A DNA stretch of 64,000 nucleotides from an uncultured Gemmata sp. (GCA_937924775.1 CALDUT010000005.1:1-64000), one strand, 5' to 3'; counted from the stretch's first letter, positions 17,245 to 27,768 are shown. The notes: generated by a model not told the origin, from the letters alone. Program-made: numbers and translations.

Positions 17245-18566
17245 CAGCGGACGTCCTCGAAACCTTGCGATTGGGCATAAGCCAAAAACCCTTCGATAGC
17301 TGAACCGCTTGTCGCGCGTCCCTGGAGGGGTGATTTGGGATAGTTGGCCAGTTGTGGGTCGCGGATGCGGGACGTTCGCGGTAATGGCGGGGATTGATGA
17401 TCCTTTCGTAAATCGACTGCTGTTAAGGGGGGCGTTTTCAAGCGAACAATCGCTGGCACAAACTGGTCATTCTGCAACGCCACCGCTTTGAGGATCAGGG
17501 GGCTGGCCATGCGCTCACGCTGGCCCTCCGGCCCACCCCCGGGGTAGAGTACTGTGTCCGGGGGATCATCCCGATCTTTGAAGTGGAAAACGATTGGCAA
17601 CCCCAATTCCGCACGGGGGAAGGCATCGTCCGGAATGTCAGGTATTCGCGAGTGGCGCGAACACCGCCGGCCTGTGATGCGTCGAATCGACTCGGGCTCC
17701 GGCCATCGCGACCGACCCGGTTGCTGCGGTGATGAGCCTGGATTGCGGCCTACGTCAACACCTTGGCGAAAGATTTGAAGCACCCTGATGACCGAATCCC
17801 AGGCATTGATCGCATTAGAAGTTTGCTGACCCAAGAGAAACGCTTCCGCGAACGTTGGCCATTCTCGACAGTCGGTATCTTTCAGGTAGGGCCTCACACG
17901 GGTTGCTAAATCGTTCCGGTCCTTCGCGATCTATTGTTGCCATTTGATGGCCCCGCAGCCGCGGCGGGTGCGGCTGCCGAGCCCACCGAAATTCACCCAG
18001 GCCCAGAGGGCCGGTTCCACGTCGCGGGCAAAGTCGATAATCTTGTCGGGAGTTATAATTAGCCGAAATTTTGCTGTCTGGATGTACAAAGCCGGTTCAA
18101 CTCGGGGACCTTCGCGGTTGGCGGACTGGCCTTGAAATGGGAACAGTGCGTAGGGCAGGGCCGTATTTTGAAATGGGCTTTCCCAGACGATTCGTTCTTT
18201 GCCCGTGGGATTACTGCCAAATTTCGCGCACGGGCGGGGTTCACTGGCTGCACCGAGCATCTCCACCCGCACTTGTATACGGCTGGCCTGTTCCGTACTG
18301 CCCCAGATCGCGCTTTGGGCGTCGCGAAGCTGCTGACGAGTTGTAAATTGGGCTCCCACCGTGGCCCGCCACCAGAACTGTAACTGACCGCGGATTGCCG
18401 TAGGACGGATAGGAAAACGCGGGTCGGTTTCTCCTGGAACGACCCCGCCACCGAAAAGCGGCGTGATCAGCTGAATATCGTAACACCTTTCGTTTTTGGA
18501 TGTTACGACAGGTTTGGGAGGGCAAGCCGGGAGGTCGTCCGCTCGTGGCATAGCTGGTATCCTCAT
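17244..18566 (-). pseudogene. cmr1: cmr1 with in-frame TAG
   Basis: Cmr1 is the outer RAMP subunit of the III-B complex. From ATG 18566 (or 18551) the N-terminal RAMP domain is complete: LPACPPKP, YDIQLITPLFGGGVVPGETD, RGQLQFWWRATVG, and the glycine motif GGLGSRTRRGCGAIKW. A TAG at 17933-17931 follows. The same frame continues immediately as IAKDRNDLATRVRPYLKDTD and through the C-terminal domain (AELGLPIVFHFKD, ERMASPLILKAVAL) to a TGA overlapping the cmr2 ATG. The lesion falls between the two domains, so two half-proteins could in principle be made. The condition of the rest of the operon argues for simple decay. Confidence 0.9.
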
Positions 18567-18881
18567 TTGCGCATGCGGACCAAGGGCATTTTTTTTAATA
18601 AATCTAAGAGGAGTGCGTCCAAATGGGCAATCCAGTGACACAATTACCAAATGTTCTTATTCTTATGGCTCCCGACGGAAATCGTTTCACACTCAAAAGT
18701 CAAGTCCGACAAAAAAGCGGAAGACCAGATCAGTTATGTAAAACCGCGGCCATCGCTATGATCCGTCGCACAGGATGCAAATCCCCCCAAGAATCGGAAA
18801 ACAAAATCCGTCAGAGCGTTGATTGTTGGTCTGTCCGGTTGCGCGGCTGATGGGATTCTGCTTTTCGGGAGCGTGAGTGTG
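18567..18881. other. Divergent intergenic region between cmr1 and the sigma gene
   Basis: This 315-base region must hold the promoter of the minus-strand Cmr operon and that of the plus-strand sigma factor. A 75-residue plus-strand frame (18623-18850) has a fair GAGGAG site before its ATG but no recognisable domain, and it runs close to the sigma start. I treat it as doubtful. No clear promoter boxes or repeats were identified. Confidence 0.45.
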
Positions 18882-19460
18882 ATGCCAAATAGCAGCCAAC
18901 CGCCAACTCCCGAAGCGGACCGGATCGTCGCCGAAGTACTCGCCGGCAACACGCAGGCGTTTGCGGAAATCGTCCGCATGTACCAAGAATGCGTTTGGCG
19001 TATCGCGGCGACCTTGCTTCGCGATCGTGATGCGACCGAAAACCTTGTGCAGCAAGTGTTTGTGGATGCCTATTTTCATCTGGACCAATACGCCCTCGGG
19101 ACGGATTTTGGGGCGTGGATTCGCACCGTCGCGCGCAATCGCCTCCGCAAGGAAATTCGCTCCTCGATCCGCGACGATCGCCGTTTGGCCACCTATCGCG
19201 AACGCCTTGCTGAACGACTCCGCGCTGAAGCCACCGGCGGGCGCAACGACACCGAGGCGTTTCAACAGGCCCTGCAAAGCTGCCGGGAACGTCTCCCCCC
19301 CCGCGACGCCATGCTTTTGCGCCTGCGCTATGAAGAAGGTTTATCCTTTGAACGCATCGCACAATCCAACGGACAAACTCCGGATGCCGTCCAACGGATG
19401 ATTTCGCGAATCCGCTGCCGACTGCGCGAATGTATCGAGCAAAAGCTGACCAAAAATTGA
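18882..19460 (+). CDS. ECF-type RNA polymerase sigma factor
   Basis: The protein is 192 residues from ATG 18882, and an upstream in-frame start at 18819 would add 21 residues. Region 2 is visible as FAEIVRMYQECVWRIAATLL, RDRDATENLVQQVFVDAY and DFGAWIRTVARNRLRKE. Region 4 is visible as LPPRDAMLLRLRYEEGLS with the recognition helix region PDAVQRMISRIRCRLRE. It directs RNA polymerase to a small regulon. The next gene, 7 bases downstream, encodes a FecR-like membrane protein, the usual position of a planctomycete ECF partner. It diverges from the dead Cmr operon. Confidence 0.92.
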   Translation: MPNSSQPPTPEADRIVAEVLAGNTQAFAEIVRMYQECVWRIAATLLRDRDATENLVQQVFVDAYFHLDQYALGTDFGAWIRTVARNRLRKEIRSSIRDDRRLATYRERLAERLRAEATGGRNDTEAFQQALQSCRERLPPRDAMLLRLRYEEGLSFERIAQSNGQTPDAVQRMISRIRCRLRECIEQKLTKN

Positions 19461-19467
19461 ACACTCC

Positions 19468-21345
19468 ATGAACCGCATCGCCGAGCTAACGACGCAACTT
19501 CTCGACGGCACCCTTACCGACGCCGCCGGCCAAGAACTCGACACTCTCTTGGCCAGCGACCCCCAAGCTGAAGCGCAATTCCTTATGTTTCTTGAACTTG
19601 AAGCAGAATTGCGCGGGTTGCGCCGCGGCTGGGACCTCAGCGCATCCACCCTGCAGGCCATCGAGAAAGAACAAGCGGAGCGGACCGCCCAAGCGGTTCT
19701 GCAACAAATTGCGACGACGGCCCCGCCGGCTTGGGTACGGTTTCGCCCCCCCCTCGCCTCACCGCGGGCTTGCTCCCCCCGCAATTACCGCTGGCTGGTC
19801 GCGGGGCTGATGACCTGTGCTGCCGCAATGGTTGTTGCCGTTGGGCTGGTCGAACGCTCCCCCCGGGCCATACCGCTGGCATCGGGTAGCGAATTCACTT
19901 CGGCGAAGTTGATTCACAAAAGTGGGTCTGTGGAGGTGGTTTCACCATCTGGAGAAGTCCTGGCTGCAGAAGAAGGGCACGAACTCCCCCCCGGCTTCAC
20001 CTTGCGCACGGTCGGTGATGACAGCCTCGCTATACTTGAGTTGCTGTACGACCAAACCCGTGTCGAAATTGAATCGGACACCCTTGTTCGCTTCACCGCC
20101 GAAGCCAACGGGTCTCTGCGGCAGCCGCGCTTCTACCTCGCCTCGGGCCAACTCTCGGCCACTGTCCCGCCGCGGGTCAATAAAGAACCGTTGATCGTTT
20201 CCACGAGTGTCGCGGAAGTATTGGCTCGGAACGGCAATTTCATCGTCTCGTCGGCCAGTCCGGAATCGGCGCGGGTCGATATTAAGCACGGCGATGTGCA
20301 ACTGCTGCGACCGGTTTCCACAAGACCGACCACGTTGGCCAGTGGGAAAGCCGCGGTTGTCTTTGCGGGCGTCGAGGGTCTCGATATTGAACGTATCCTC
20401 TCGGTCGATCGCCAGCCACTGTGGACTGGACCGCCGGCCGTAAATATCCGCGATGTGACGTTCTCCCCGACGGGCGATGAGGTATGGGTCGCCAATGCCC
20501 GCATGTTCGCCCGTTGGAATGCGAATGGCAAACTGAGCGAATCGAGCTTCTACCCGCGACGATCGAACGATGGCTTAGCGACGTTTTCCCGCGACAAGCG
20601 CTTCCTACTGACTCTTCGTGGCGAACGGGATGATTGTGTCCTGGTCCGCACACTTCCGGACGGTGGCGAACACATGGCGATCAATGCTCGTCCAGCCGAT
20701 GCCAAATCGTGGGTCGTGGCCCCTGATGCCGCATGGCTCGCCGTGGTCGATCCGCGACCCCAGCATCGCCGCGTCACGGTGGTGGATAGCGTCAGCGGCG
20801 ACCAACGGTTTGTGCGGGCCTACGATGATCATCTGATTACTGCTCTGGCGGCCTCGCCTAATGGCCGTTCTCTCGCCCTCGGCCTCAGTTCCAATGCCCG
20901 CACGGTCAGTAACCGGGTGGCCTTGCTCGATAGCCAAACAGGTGAACAACGCTTCGCGCTGTCTGTCATCAAACGGCCCATCACTACCCTCACCTATTCC
21001 GCCGATAGTCATTACCTTGCGGTCGGCTTCAATGGCACGATTCAGGTGTGGGATTTACGGCTGCGAGAACTGCAACGCACGATCAGTGGGTTTGAACGCG
21101 CCATCACTTGCTTGGCATTCTCACCGGATGGTTCGCGTCTCGCCGCGGGTACCTCAGATGGCCACGTTTGGGTGTGGGAAACCGCGACGGGTCGTCACAT
21201 CCAACTGCTCGAATTGGGCAGCCGCGGGGTGCGAGCGGTTGTTTTCAGCTCCGATGGTCAACAATTGGTCACCTTGGCGAACAACGCGCCCATCGCGGTG
21301 TGGAAAATCTCGGATCCTCGGCCGCAATCAGCGGAAATTCACTAA
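19468..21345 (+). CDS. FecR-domain and WD40-repeat membrane protein
   Basis: This 625-residue protein has an N-terminal cytoplasmic helical region (residues 1-80) and one membrane helix near residues 108-126 (WLVAGLMTCAAAMVVAVGLV). A FecR-like domain (about 145-285) follows, with SGSVEVVSPSGEVLAAEEGH and FYLASGQLSATVP. The C-terminal half contains WD40/beta-propeller repeats such as VRDVTFSP-like IRDVTFSPTGDEVWVAN, ITCLAFSPDGSRLAAGTSDG and VRAVVFSSDGQQLVTLAN. Together with the preceding ECF sigma gene it forms a putative sigma/anti-sigma pair in which an external propeller senses a signal. The anti-sigma role is inference from neighbourhood. Confidence 0.85.
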   Translation: MNRIAELTTQLLDGTLTDAAGQELDTLLASDPQAEAQFLMFLELEAELRGLRRGWDLSASTLQAIEKEQAERTAQAVLQQIATTAPPAWVRFRPPLASPRACSPRNYRWLVAGLMTCAAAMVVAVGLVERSPRAIPLASGSEFTSAKLIHKSGSVEVVSPSGEVLAAEEGHELPPGFTLRTVGDDSLAILELLYDQTRVEIESDTLVRFTAEANGSLRQPRFYLASGQLSATVPPRVNKEPLIVSTSVAEVLARNGNFIVSSASPESARVDIKHGDVQLLRPVSTRPTTLASGKAAVVFAGVEGLDIERILSVDRQPLWTGPPAVNIRDVTFSPTGDEVWVANARMFARWNANGKLSESSFYPRRSNDGLATFSRDKRFLLTLRGERDDCVLVRTLPDGGEHMAINARPADAKSWVVAPDAAWLAVVDPRPQHRRVTVVDSVSGDQRFVRAYDDHLITALAASPNGRSLALGLSSNARTVSNRVALLDSQTGEQRFALSVIKRPITTLTYSADSHYLAVGFNGTIQVWDLRLRELQRTISGFERAITCLAFSPDGSRLAAGTSDGHVWVWETATGRHIQLLELGSRGVRAVVFSSDGQQLVTLANNAPIAVWKISDPRPQSAEIH

Positions 21346-21436
21346 CGGCATTTCTTCCTTCCCCAAACGGTGGCCTCGCGGGGATAATGACTGTAGCTAG
21401 TGAGAAACCAAGCTGCACTCGGCCCCGTGATGAATC

Positions 21437-22357
21437 ATGACATACTTCAGTTTCTTGCTCGGGTTTCTGGCGACTCTACTGGTGGTTGTGAAGACACAGC
21501 CCACTCCACCCGAAAAAGCGGCTCCCTCCGCTAGGGACATCTACGCCCGCGATAATCTTGTGGCTTGGTGCATCGTCCCGTTTGATGCCAAGAAACGCAC
21601 TCCCGCCCAACGGGTCGCTATGTTGCAAAAATTGGGCTTCAAAAAATACGCCTACGATTGGCGCAGCGAACATCTCCCGACGTTCGAAGAAGAAATCCGC
21701 TTGTTGAAAGAAGCCAAAATCGAACTGACCGCGGTATGGTTCCCCCCGCAACTTAACAAAGACGCGGAATTGATTCTGGCCACCATCAAAAAATATGACC
21801 TGAAACCGCAACTGTGGGTCACCTTGAGTGACCCCACCGGGACCACACCCATGGAGAAAGTCGCGGTCGCCGCCAAGATCATCGAACCGATTGCCACAGA
21901 AGCGGCTAAGATTGGCTGTAGTGTGGGTTTGTACAATCATGGCGGTTGGTTTGGCGAACCGGAAAATCAAATCGCCATCATCGAGTTGCTGAAATTGAAG
22001 AATATCGGCATTGTTTACAATCTTCATCACGGTCATGAACAATTCGATCGCTTCCCAGAAATTCTCAAGAAGATTCACCCGTATCTGTATGCCATCAACA
22101 TCAACGGGTGCGTGAAGGATGGTCACAAAATCGGGAAAAAAATCCTGCCTGTGGGTAGCGGGGAGCTCGACCTCAAATTCCTTTCGGCCATCCGCGACAT
22201 CGGGTACATGGGACCGATTGGGATCTTGGGGCACACCCAAGACGATGTAGCCGAGCGGCTGGCCGACAATCTCGACGGCTTGGCGTGGTTGCTACCACAA
22301 CTTAACGGCAAGCCTGCCGGGGAAAAACCGAAATACCGCACGCTGCCCCAAAATTGA
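21437..22357 (+). CDS. Secreted sugar phosphate isomerase/epimerase-like TIM barrel
   Basis: This 306-residue protein has an N-terminal hydrophobic signal (FSFLLGFLATLLVVV). The body is a xylose isomerase-like TIM barrel: AQRVAMLQKLGFKKYAYDWR, LKEAKIELTAVWFPP, and IGCSVGLYNHGGWFGEPEN. The metal-site region reads IGIVYNLHHGHEQFDRF, and GSGELDLKFL follows. Such proteins act on sugars or inositols, and the substrate cannot be told. Planctomycetes carry many paralogues. It stands convergent to the amidase gene, with 133 bases between. Confidence 0.8.
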   Translation: MTYFSFLLGFLATLLVVVKTQPTPPEKAAPSARDIYARDNLVAWCIVPFDAKKRTPAQRVAMLQKLGFKKYAYDWRSEHLPTFEEEIRLLKEAKIELTAVWFPPQLNKDAELILATIKKYDLKPQLWVTLSDPTGTTPMEKVAVAAKIIEPIATEAAKIGCSVGLYNHGGWFGEPENQIAIIELLKLKNIGIVYNLHHGHEQFDRFPEILKKIHPYLYAININGCVKDGHKIGKKILPVGSGELDLKFLSAIRDIGYMGPIGILGHTQDDVAERLADNLDGLAWLLPQLNGKPAGEKPKYRTLPQN

Positions 22358-22490
22358 TAATGTGAACAGGTATGACATTCTGTCAGTCTAACTGCTCGCT
22401 TATTCAAAATCTGAACATACCAGCCCGAGGCACCTTGAAGAGAGTATCCGTTGGACTCAGAAGTCCGCGGGATTCCCCAATTCAATTGCT

Positions 22491-23381
22491 CTAACGATCA
22501 TCATCGACCACACGCTTGGTGATGTGGCCGTAGGCATCGATGCGGCGGTCCCGGAAAAACGGCCAGTTCCGCCGCACGTCCTCCATCAACCGGCGATCGC
22601 AGGTTACAAGGAGAATTTCCGCCTTCTGGTCGCTAGCTTCGGCCAGAATCCGACCAAACGGGTCGCACACAAATGAACGCCCCCAGAATTCCAATCCCTC
22701 GCCCACAATCACCTCACGGCCGACGCGATTAACCGCGCAAACGTAGGTTCCATTGGCAATCGCGTGCCCGATCATACTGTGCTTCCAAGCCTGATGTTGG
22801 GCGTCTCCGAACTCGGCTTTCTCCTTGGGATGCCAGCCGATCGCGGTGGGGTAGAAGATCACCTCCGCGCCCTGCAACGCGGTCAGCCGGGCGGCCTCAG
22901 GATACCATTGGTCCCAACAGATGAGCGTGCCGATCTTCGCCGCTGGTGTCGAAAACACCTTGAAACCCAGATCGCCGGGGGTAAAGTAAAACTTCTCCAG
23001 ATACAGCGGATCGTCCGGGATGTGCATTTTGCGATAAATGCCCAGCAGTTGCCCGGTGGCATCATGAACCGTGGCCGTATTGTGGTAGACACCCGGCATG
23101 CGTTTCTCGAACAAAGAACCAATGACCACTACCTTGTTCGCTTGAGCAGCGGCCCGAAGCCGGGCCTCACTGGGGCCAGGAATCGGTTCGGCCCAGTCAA
23201 AATACGCGGCATCTTCTTTTTGGCAGAAGTAATAGCCCGTGAACAACTCCGGCAGGCAGACAATATCTGCCCCGCGCTGGGCCGCTTCGGCAATCGCGGC
23301 TTCCGCTTGGGCCAGATTTTCTTCGCGGTCGGCATGAATTTGCATCTGAATCGCGGCGATGGTGAAGGTCGGTTTCGTCAT
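22491..23381 (-). CDS. aguB: N-carbamoylputrescine amidase
   Basis: This 296-residue member of the carbon-nitrogen hydrolase (nitrilase) family carries the catalytic triad Glu (CLPELFTGYYFC), Lys (YRKMHIPDDPLYLEKFYFTP) and Cys (IGTLICWDQWYPEAAR). PTAIGWHPKEK and WGRSFVCDPFGRIL are typical of AguB. It hydrolyses N-carbamoylputrescine to putrescine, CO2 and ammonia in the agmatine route of polyamine synthesis. No agmatine deiminase gene is in the window. The length is that of the family. Confidence 0.92.
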   Translation of the reverse strand: MTKPTFTIAAIQMQIHADREENLAQAEAAIAEAAQRGADIVCLPELFTGYYFCQKEDAAYFDWAEPIPGPSEARLRAAAQANKVVVIGSLFEKRMPGVYHNTATVHDATGQLLGIYRKMHIPDDPLYLEKFYFTPGDLGFKVFSTPAAKIGTLICWDQWYPEAARLTALQGAEVIFYPTAIGWHPKEKAEFGDAQHQAWKHSMIGHAIANGTYVCAVNRVGREVIVGEGLEFWGRSFVCDPFGRILAEASDQKAEILLVTCDRRLMEDVRRNWPFFRDRRIDAYGHITKRVVDDDR

Positions 23382-23493
23382 CGGTCCTTCGTCCTTGCTA
23401 CTTGGTGAGAGGCTTGGAGTGTGTTATACCGATCCCAACGGTAACTATCTCTTCTCATGAGCCGTTGATCGGCTGACCCAGGACTAGCGAGCG

Positions 23494-25440
23494 ATGAGCG
23501 ACAAAACCATTACCAGTGTGCTGAAAGAAACTCGCCTCTTTCCTCCGCCGCGCGAATTCGTGGCCCAAGCCCATATCAACGCGACCGAACGCGACCGCCT
23601 GGCCGAGTGGGCCAAACTCGATCCCAATGGGTTTTGGGCCGAACAGGCCAAGTCGCTCCATTGGTTCAAGCCGTGGCATCAGGTTTTGGATTGGAGCCAA
23701 GCCCCGCACGCGAAGTGGTTTGCCGGCGGGCAGATCAACGCCAGCTACAATTGCCTCGACCGGCATCTGGCGACCCGGGGGAACAAAGCCGCGATCATCT
23801 GGGAGGGGGAACCGGGCGATACCCGCACACTCACCTACCATCACTTGCACCACGAGGTGTGCCGTTTCGCAAATGGCCTCAAAGCCTTGGGTATCGGTAA
23901 AGGCGATCGCGTCACCATTTACATGCCGATGATCCCCGAAGCCGCCATCGCTATGCTCGCTTGTGCTCGCATCGGGGCGACGCATTCCGTCATTTTCGGC
24001 GGATTCTCCGCGGATGCGGTCGCGGATCGCAACAACGATGCTCAGAGTAAACTCATCATCACAGCCGATGGTGGGTGGCGACGTGGGAAGGTGATTCCGC
24101 TAAAGGCAAACGTGGATGAAGCGTTGGCCAAGTCGCCTTCAGTTCAGAAGTGTATTGTCTTCAACCGGTGCAATGTCGCGGTCGATATGAAGCCCGATCG
24201 CGATATTTGGTGGCACGACCTGGTGGCCGACATGAGCGCTGATTGCCCGGCGGAGCCGCTCGATAGCGAACACCCGCTCTTCATTCTCTACACCAGCGGC
24301 AGTACCGGAAAACCCAAAGGCGTGTTGCACACCACCGGCGGCTATCTCCTCGGAACTTCTCTGACCCACAAATGGGTTTTCGACATTAAGGACGACGACA
24401 TCTACTGGTGTACCGCGGATGTTGGCTGGGTGACCGGGCACAGCTACATCGTGTATGGACCGCTGGCAAATGGCACGACGGTGGTGATGTACGAAGGAGC
24501 CCCCAATCATCCCCAGGAAGACCGTTTCTGGGAAATCATCGAAAAATACCGCGTTACAGTATTTTACACAGCCCCCACGGCGATTCGGGCGTTTATCAAA
24601 TGGGGCGAACACCATCCGAAAGCCCATAACCTCAGCTCCCTGCGACTACTCGGCACCGTGGGAGAACCCATCAATCCGGAGGCGTGGATGTGGTATCACA
24701 CGCACATTGGTGGCGGCCGCTGCCCGATTGTCGATACCTGGTGGCAGACTGAAACCGGGGCGATCATGATTGCCCCGCTGCCGGGGGCGGTCGCCACGAA
24801 ACCGGGCAGTGCCACCAAACCGCTGCCGGGAATCATCGCTGATGTGGTCGATAAGCAGGGCCACTCGGTTCCGCCAAATGTCGGTGGCTTCCTGGTCATC
24901 AAACGGCCTTGGCCCAGCATGATGCGCACCATCTTCGGCGATGATGAACGCTTCAAACAAACCTATTGGAGTCACTTCCCGGGTATCTACTTCACCGCCG
25001 ATGGGGCCCGTATGGATGAAGACGGCTACATCTGGGTGATGGGCCGGGTCGATGATGTTCTCAACGTCAGCGGGCACCGGCTCAGCACGATGGAGATTGA
25101 AAGCGCGCTGGTTCATCATCCGAAAGTTGCGGAGGCGGCCGTGGTGGGCCGCCCGGACGATCTGAAAGGAGAGGCCATCTGCTGCTTCGTGACTCTCAAA
25201 CAGGGTCACGCACCCAGTGAGGAGCTGAAAAACGAACTCCAAGCTCACGTCGTCCACAACATCGGGGCGTTGGCCCGCCCGGACGACATTCGCTTCACCG
25301 ATGCGCTTCCGAAAACCCGTAGCGGCAAAATTATGCGGCGATTGCTCCGCGATATTGCCGCAGGTCGCCAATCCACCGGCGACACCACCACACTGGAAGA
25401 TTACAGCGTGCTGGCGAAACTTCGCGAGGAAGAAGAATAG
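23494..25440 (+). CDS. acs: Acetyl-CoA synthetase
   Basis: This 648-residue AMP-forming acetate-CoA ligase has the P-loop-like [20 protein letters not shown], the acetate pocket region [20 protein letters not shown], and [13 protein letters not shown]. It also has [20 protein letters not shown] and the C-terminal catalytic lysine in [16 protein letters not shown], which is the acetylation site in characterised Acs enzymes. It converts acetate, ATP and CoA to acetyl-CoA. The gene follows the divergent amidase gene and is followed closely by a dehydrogenase gene. Confidence 0.97.
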   Translation: MSDKTITSVLKETRLFPPPREFVAQAHINATERDRLAEWAKLDPNGFWAEQAKSLHWFKPWHQVLDWSQAPHAKWFAGGQINASYNCLDRHLATRGNKAAIIWEGEPGDTRTLTYHHLHHEVCRFANGLKALGIGKGDRVTIYMPMIPEAAIAMLACARIGATHSVIFGGFSADAVADRNNDAQSKLIITADGGWRRGKVIPLKANVDEALAKSPSVQKCIVFNRCNVAVDMKPDRDIWWHDLVADMSADCPAEPLDSEHPLFILYTSGSTGKPKGVLHTTGGYLLGTSLTHKWVFDIKDDDIYWCTADVGWVTGHSYIVYGPLANGTTVVMYEGAPNHPQEDRFWEIIEKYRVTVFYTAPTAIRAFIKWGEHHPKAHNLSSLRLLGTVGEPINPEAWMWYHTHIGGGRCPIVDTWWQTETGAIMIAPLPGAVATKPGSATKPLPGIIADVVDKQGHSVPPNVGGFLVIKRPWPSMMRTIFGDDERFKQTYWSHFPGIYFTADGARMDEDGYIWVMGRVDDVLNVSGHRLSTMEIESALVHHPKVAEAAVVGRPDDLKGEAICCFVTLKQGHAPSEELKNELQAHVVHNIGALARPDDIRFTDALPKTRSGKIMRRLLRDIAAGRQSTGDTTTLEDYSVLAKLREEEE

Positions 25441-25466
25441 GTAGCCCATTGTTTAGAAAGATCATC

Positions 25467-26219
25467 ATGAATCCGATGAAAACCGCGATCGTGACCGGGG
25501 CCGGTTCTGGCATCGGTCGCGCCTCGGCGGTGGCTCTGGCCCGCGATGGCTGGTCGGTCGTACTGGCCGGTCGGCGGGCCGAGACACTCGCCGCGACCGC
25601 GGCCCTCGTTCCGCCCGAAGCGTCAGTGTTGTGTGTCCCAGCCGATGTGACGGACGAAGATTCGGTTCGCACGCTCTTCGAGAAAACCGTTGACCACTTC
25701 GGGCGGGTCGATTTGCTCTTCAACAACGTCGGGGTCGGCTCGCCTCCGGTGCCGTTGGAGGAATTCAGCCTGGAAAAGTGGCGGAAAATTGTTGACGTCA
25801 ACCTGACTGGCGCCTTTCTCTGCCTGCGTGAGGCGTTTCGCGTCATGAAGTCGCAGACGCCACGCGGTGGGCGGATCATCAACAATGGCTCGATATCAGC
25901 CCACGTTCCGCGGTTGCGTTCGGGACCATACACGGCCACCAAACACGCTATCAGCGGTTTGACGAAATCCGCGGCTCTCGATGGCCGGGAATTCGACATC
26001 GCCTGCGGGCAAATCGACATCGGCAACGCGGCGACCGACATGACCGCGAAGATGAACGAGGGTGTTCTCCAAGCCGATGGTCGCATCGCCGTTGAACCGA
26101 CGATCGACGTGGACTGCGTGGCCCGGGCCGTGGTGTACATGGCCGGCCTGCCGCTGGAGGCCAACGTACTTTTCATGACTGTTATGGCGACGAAAATGCC
26201 TTATGTAGGCCGTGGCTAA
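25467..26219 (+). CDS. Short-chain dehydrogenase/reductase
   Basis: The protein is 250 residues from ATG 25467, and ATG 25449 or 25476 are alternatives. It is a classical SDR with the nucleotide motif [14 protein letters not shown], the catalytic Ser in [11 protein letters not shown], and YTATK holding Tyr and Lys. An Arg pair after the glycine motif (LAGRRAETL) suggests NADP preference. The substrate is unknown. It begins 26 bases after acs and may be cotranscribed. Confidence 0.88.
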   Translation: MNPMKTAIVTGAGSGIGRASAVALARDGWSVVLAGRRAETLAATAALVPPEASVLCVPADVTDEDSVRTLFEKTVDHFGRVDLLFNNVGVGSPPVPLEEFSLEKWRKIVDVNLTGAFLCLREAFRVMKSQTPRGGRIINNGSISAHVPRLRSGPYTATKHAISGLTKSAALDGREFDIACGQIDIGNAATDMTAKMNEGVLQADGRIAVEPTIDVDCVARAVVYMAGLPLEANVLFMTVMATKMPYVGRG

Positions 26220-26229
26220 GAGGCGGCTA

Positions 26230-27627
26230 TCACTTCAGGATGCCTTGAACCACCTCGCCGTAGACGTCGGTGAGGCGGAAGTCGCGCCCCGCGTGCCGGT
26301 AAGTGAGCTTTTCGTGGTCGAGCCCTAGCTGGTGCAGGATGGTGGCGTGGAAATCGTGGACGTGTACTTTGTTTTCGGCCACCGTGGCGGAAATATCGTC
26401 GGTTTTTCCGTAGGCAATTCCACCTTGGAAGCCGCCGCCGGCGACCCATGAGGCAAAGCACGCCGGGTGGTGGCCGCGGCCTTGGGGGCCATCTTGCCCC
26501 GGAGTACGACCAAATTCCGTGGTCCAAACCACAATTGTTTCCTCGAGCATGCCGCGGTGCTTGAGGTCATGCAGTAACCCTGCGATCGGTTGATCGATCT
26601 TCTTGGCCAACGGTTCGTATTGCGCCATATCGGAGTGAGAATCCCAGTTGTTGGACGAGCTGCTATCGATCAGTTCGATGAAGCGGACACCGCGTTCGGC
26701 AAGCCGCCGGGCAATCAGGCATTGCCATCCGAAGCTTTCCGTATCGCCTTTTTTCACCCCGTAAAGCCGTAGGGTGGCTTCGGTTTCTCGGGAAGTGTCA
26801 AAGGCTTCCGGGGCCTCGAACTGCATCTGAAACGCGGTTTCAAAGGTACGCATCCGTGCGGCGAGTTGATCGTCGTAACCACGCTGTTGCAGGTGTTTTT
26901 TGTTGAGGGCAGCGGCGAAGCCCAGTTCAAGCTTCTGCAAGTCGGCGGTGTCGGCTTGCCGCTTCACATTCGGTACGGGGTCCTTGCCCGGGATGACGCG
27001 GGTGCCTTGGTGGTACGCGGGCAGAAAGTCGTTATCGAAAATTTGCGTGCCGGCATAGGGTAGATGAGGAGCGATGACCACAAACGAGGGCAAATTGCGG
27101 TTCTCGGTACCTAGCCCGTAGCTGATCCAACTACCGATGCTCGGGCGAGCCGCGAAAAACGACCCAGTATGAATCGCCAGGGTCGCTTGGAAGTGTTCGT
27201 TGTTATCGGTCGTCATCGAACGAATGAGGCAGATGTCGTCCATCCGCTCGCGGATATGCGGGAACAGATCACTCACTTCCGTACCACATCGACCGCCGGG
27301 TTTGAACGCCCAACGCGGTTTCAGCAACGGTCGCTGTTCGAGCGACAGCCCACCGCCGACACCAAGCGTTTTCCCATCGGCAGCAAAGAGTTTGGGTTTC
27401 GGGTCGAAGGTGTCCATTTGCGAGACACCCCCGGTAGAGAAGAGCCAGATCACCCGCTTGGCTTTCGCTTCAAAATGCGGTTTTTTGGGGGCGAGCGGGT
27501 CGGCCGAGCGGTTCGGTTCCGTGGCCCCCGCCGCATTCAGCAGGTCCGAAAGAATCGCTGGGAACAGCGACACCCCGAGCATCGAGCGAATCGCCACACG
27601 ACGGTTGGGCAGGGTACGCCACGACAT
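26230..27627 (-). CDS. DUF1501 family protein
   Basis: This 465-residue DUF1501 protein has the sulfatase-like features of the family: VIWLFSTGGVSQMDTFDPKP near the start, TGSFFAARPSIGSWISYGLG, SFVVIAPHLPYAGTQIF, and EETIVVWTTEFGRTPGQDG with GRGHHPACF near the end. The N-terminus carries a twin-arginine-like stretch (NRRVAIRSMLGVSLFPAIL), fitting export. In Planctomycetes these genes pair with DUF1549/DUF1553 genes, as with the next gene 141 bases away on the same strand. The function is unproven, though a role in breakdown of complex polysaccharides has been proposed for the pair. Confidence 0.93.
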   Translation of the reverse strand: MSWRTLPNRRVAIRSMLGVSLFPAILSDLLNAAGATEPNRSADPLAPKKPHFEAKAKRVIWLFSTGGVSQMDTFDPKPKLFAADGKTLGVGGGLSLEQRPLLKPRWAFKPGGRCGTEVSDLFPHIRERMDDICLIRSMTTDNNEHFQATLAIHTGSFFAARPSIGSWISYGLGTENRNLPSFVVIAPHLPYAGTQIFDNDFLPAYHQGTRVIPGKDPVPNVKRQADTADLQKLELGFAAALNKKHLQQRGYDDQLAARMRTFETAFQMQFEAPEAFDTSRETEATLRLYGVKKGDTESFGWQCLIARRLAERGVRFIELIDSSSSNNWDSHSDMAQYEPLAKKIDQPIAGLLHDLKHRGMLEETIVVWTTEFGRTPGQDGPQGRGHHPACFASWVAGGGFQGGIAYGKTDDISATVAENKVHVHDFHATILHQLGLDHEKLTYRHAGRDFRLTDVYGEVVQGILK

Positions 27628-27768
27628 GCTTCAAATCCCCGAAGGTACAAGTTTCGCGGTTACTGAGTATCAACCACGGTGTGATACGAAGACCCAGGAT
27701 AGCGTCTCCGGTGGTTCCAAGGCGATAAATTGAAGGCTCCGGGGCGAGGGGGCACCGTTCACGCCGAG

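Noticed and set aside
11987-18566. Stop-codon readthrough or programmed frameshifting in the Cmr operon
   Set aside because: Both TAG and TGA stops occur, lesions are spread over all six genes, no shared recoding signal is seen, and neighbouring genes use normal stops. Decay is simpler.
18623-18850. 75-residue plus-strand frame with a fair ribosome site
   Set aside because: It has no domain-like composition and lies in a divergent promoter region. It is kept only as a doubtful possibility.
21476-22240. 254-residue minus-strand frame
   Set aside because: It is antisense to the TIM-barrel gene and has no family features.
24646-25449. 267-residue minus-strand frame
   Set aside because: It is antisense to acetyl-CoA synthetase, whose motifs are complete.
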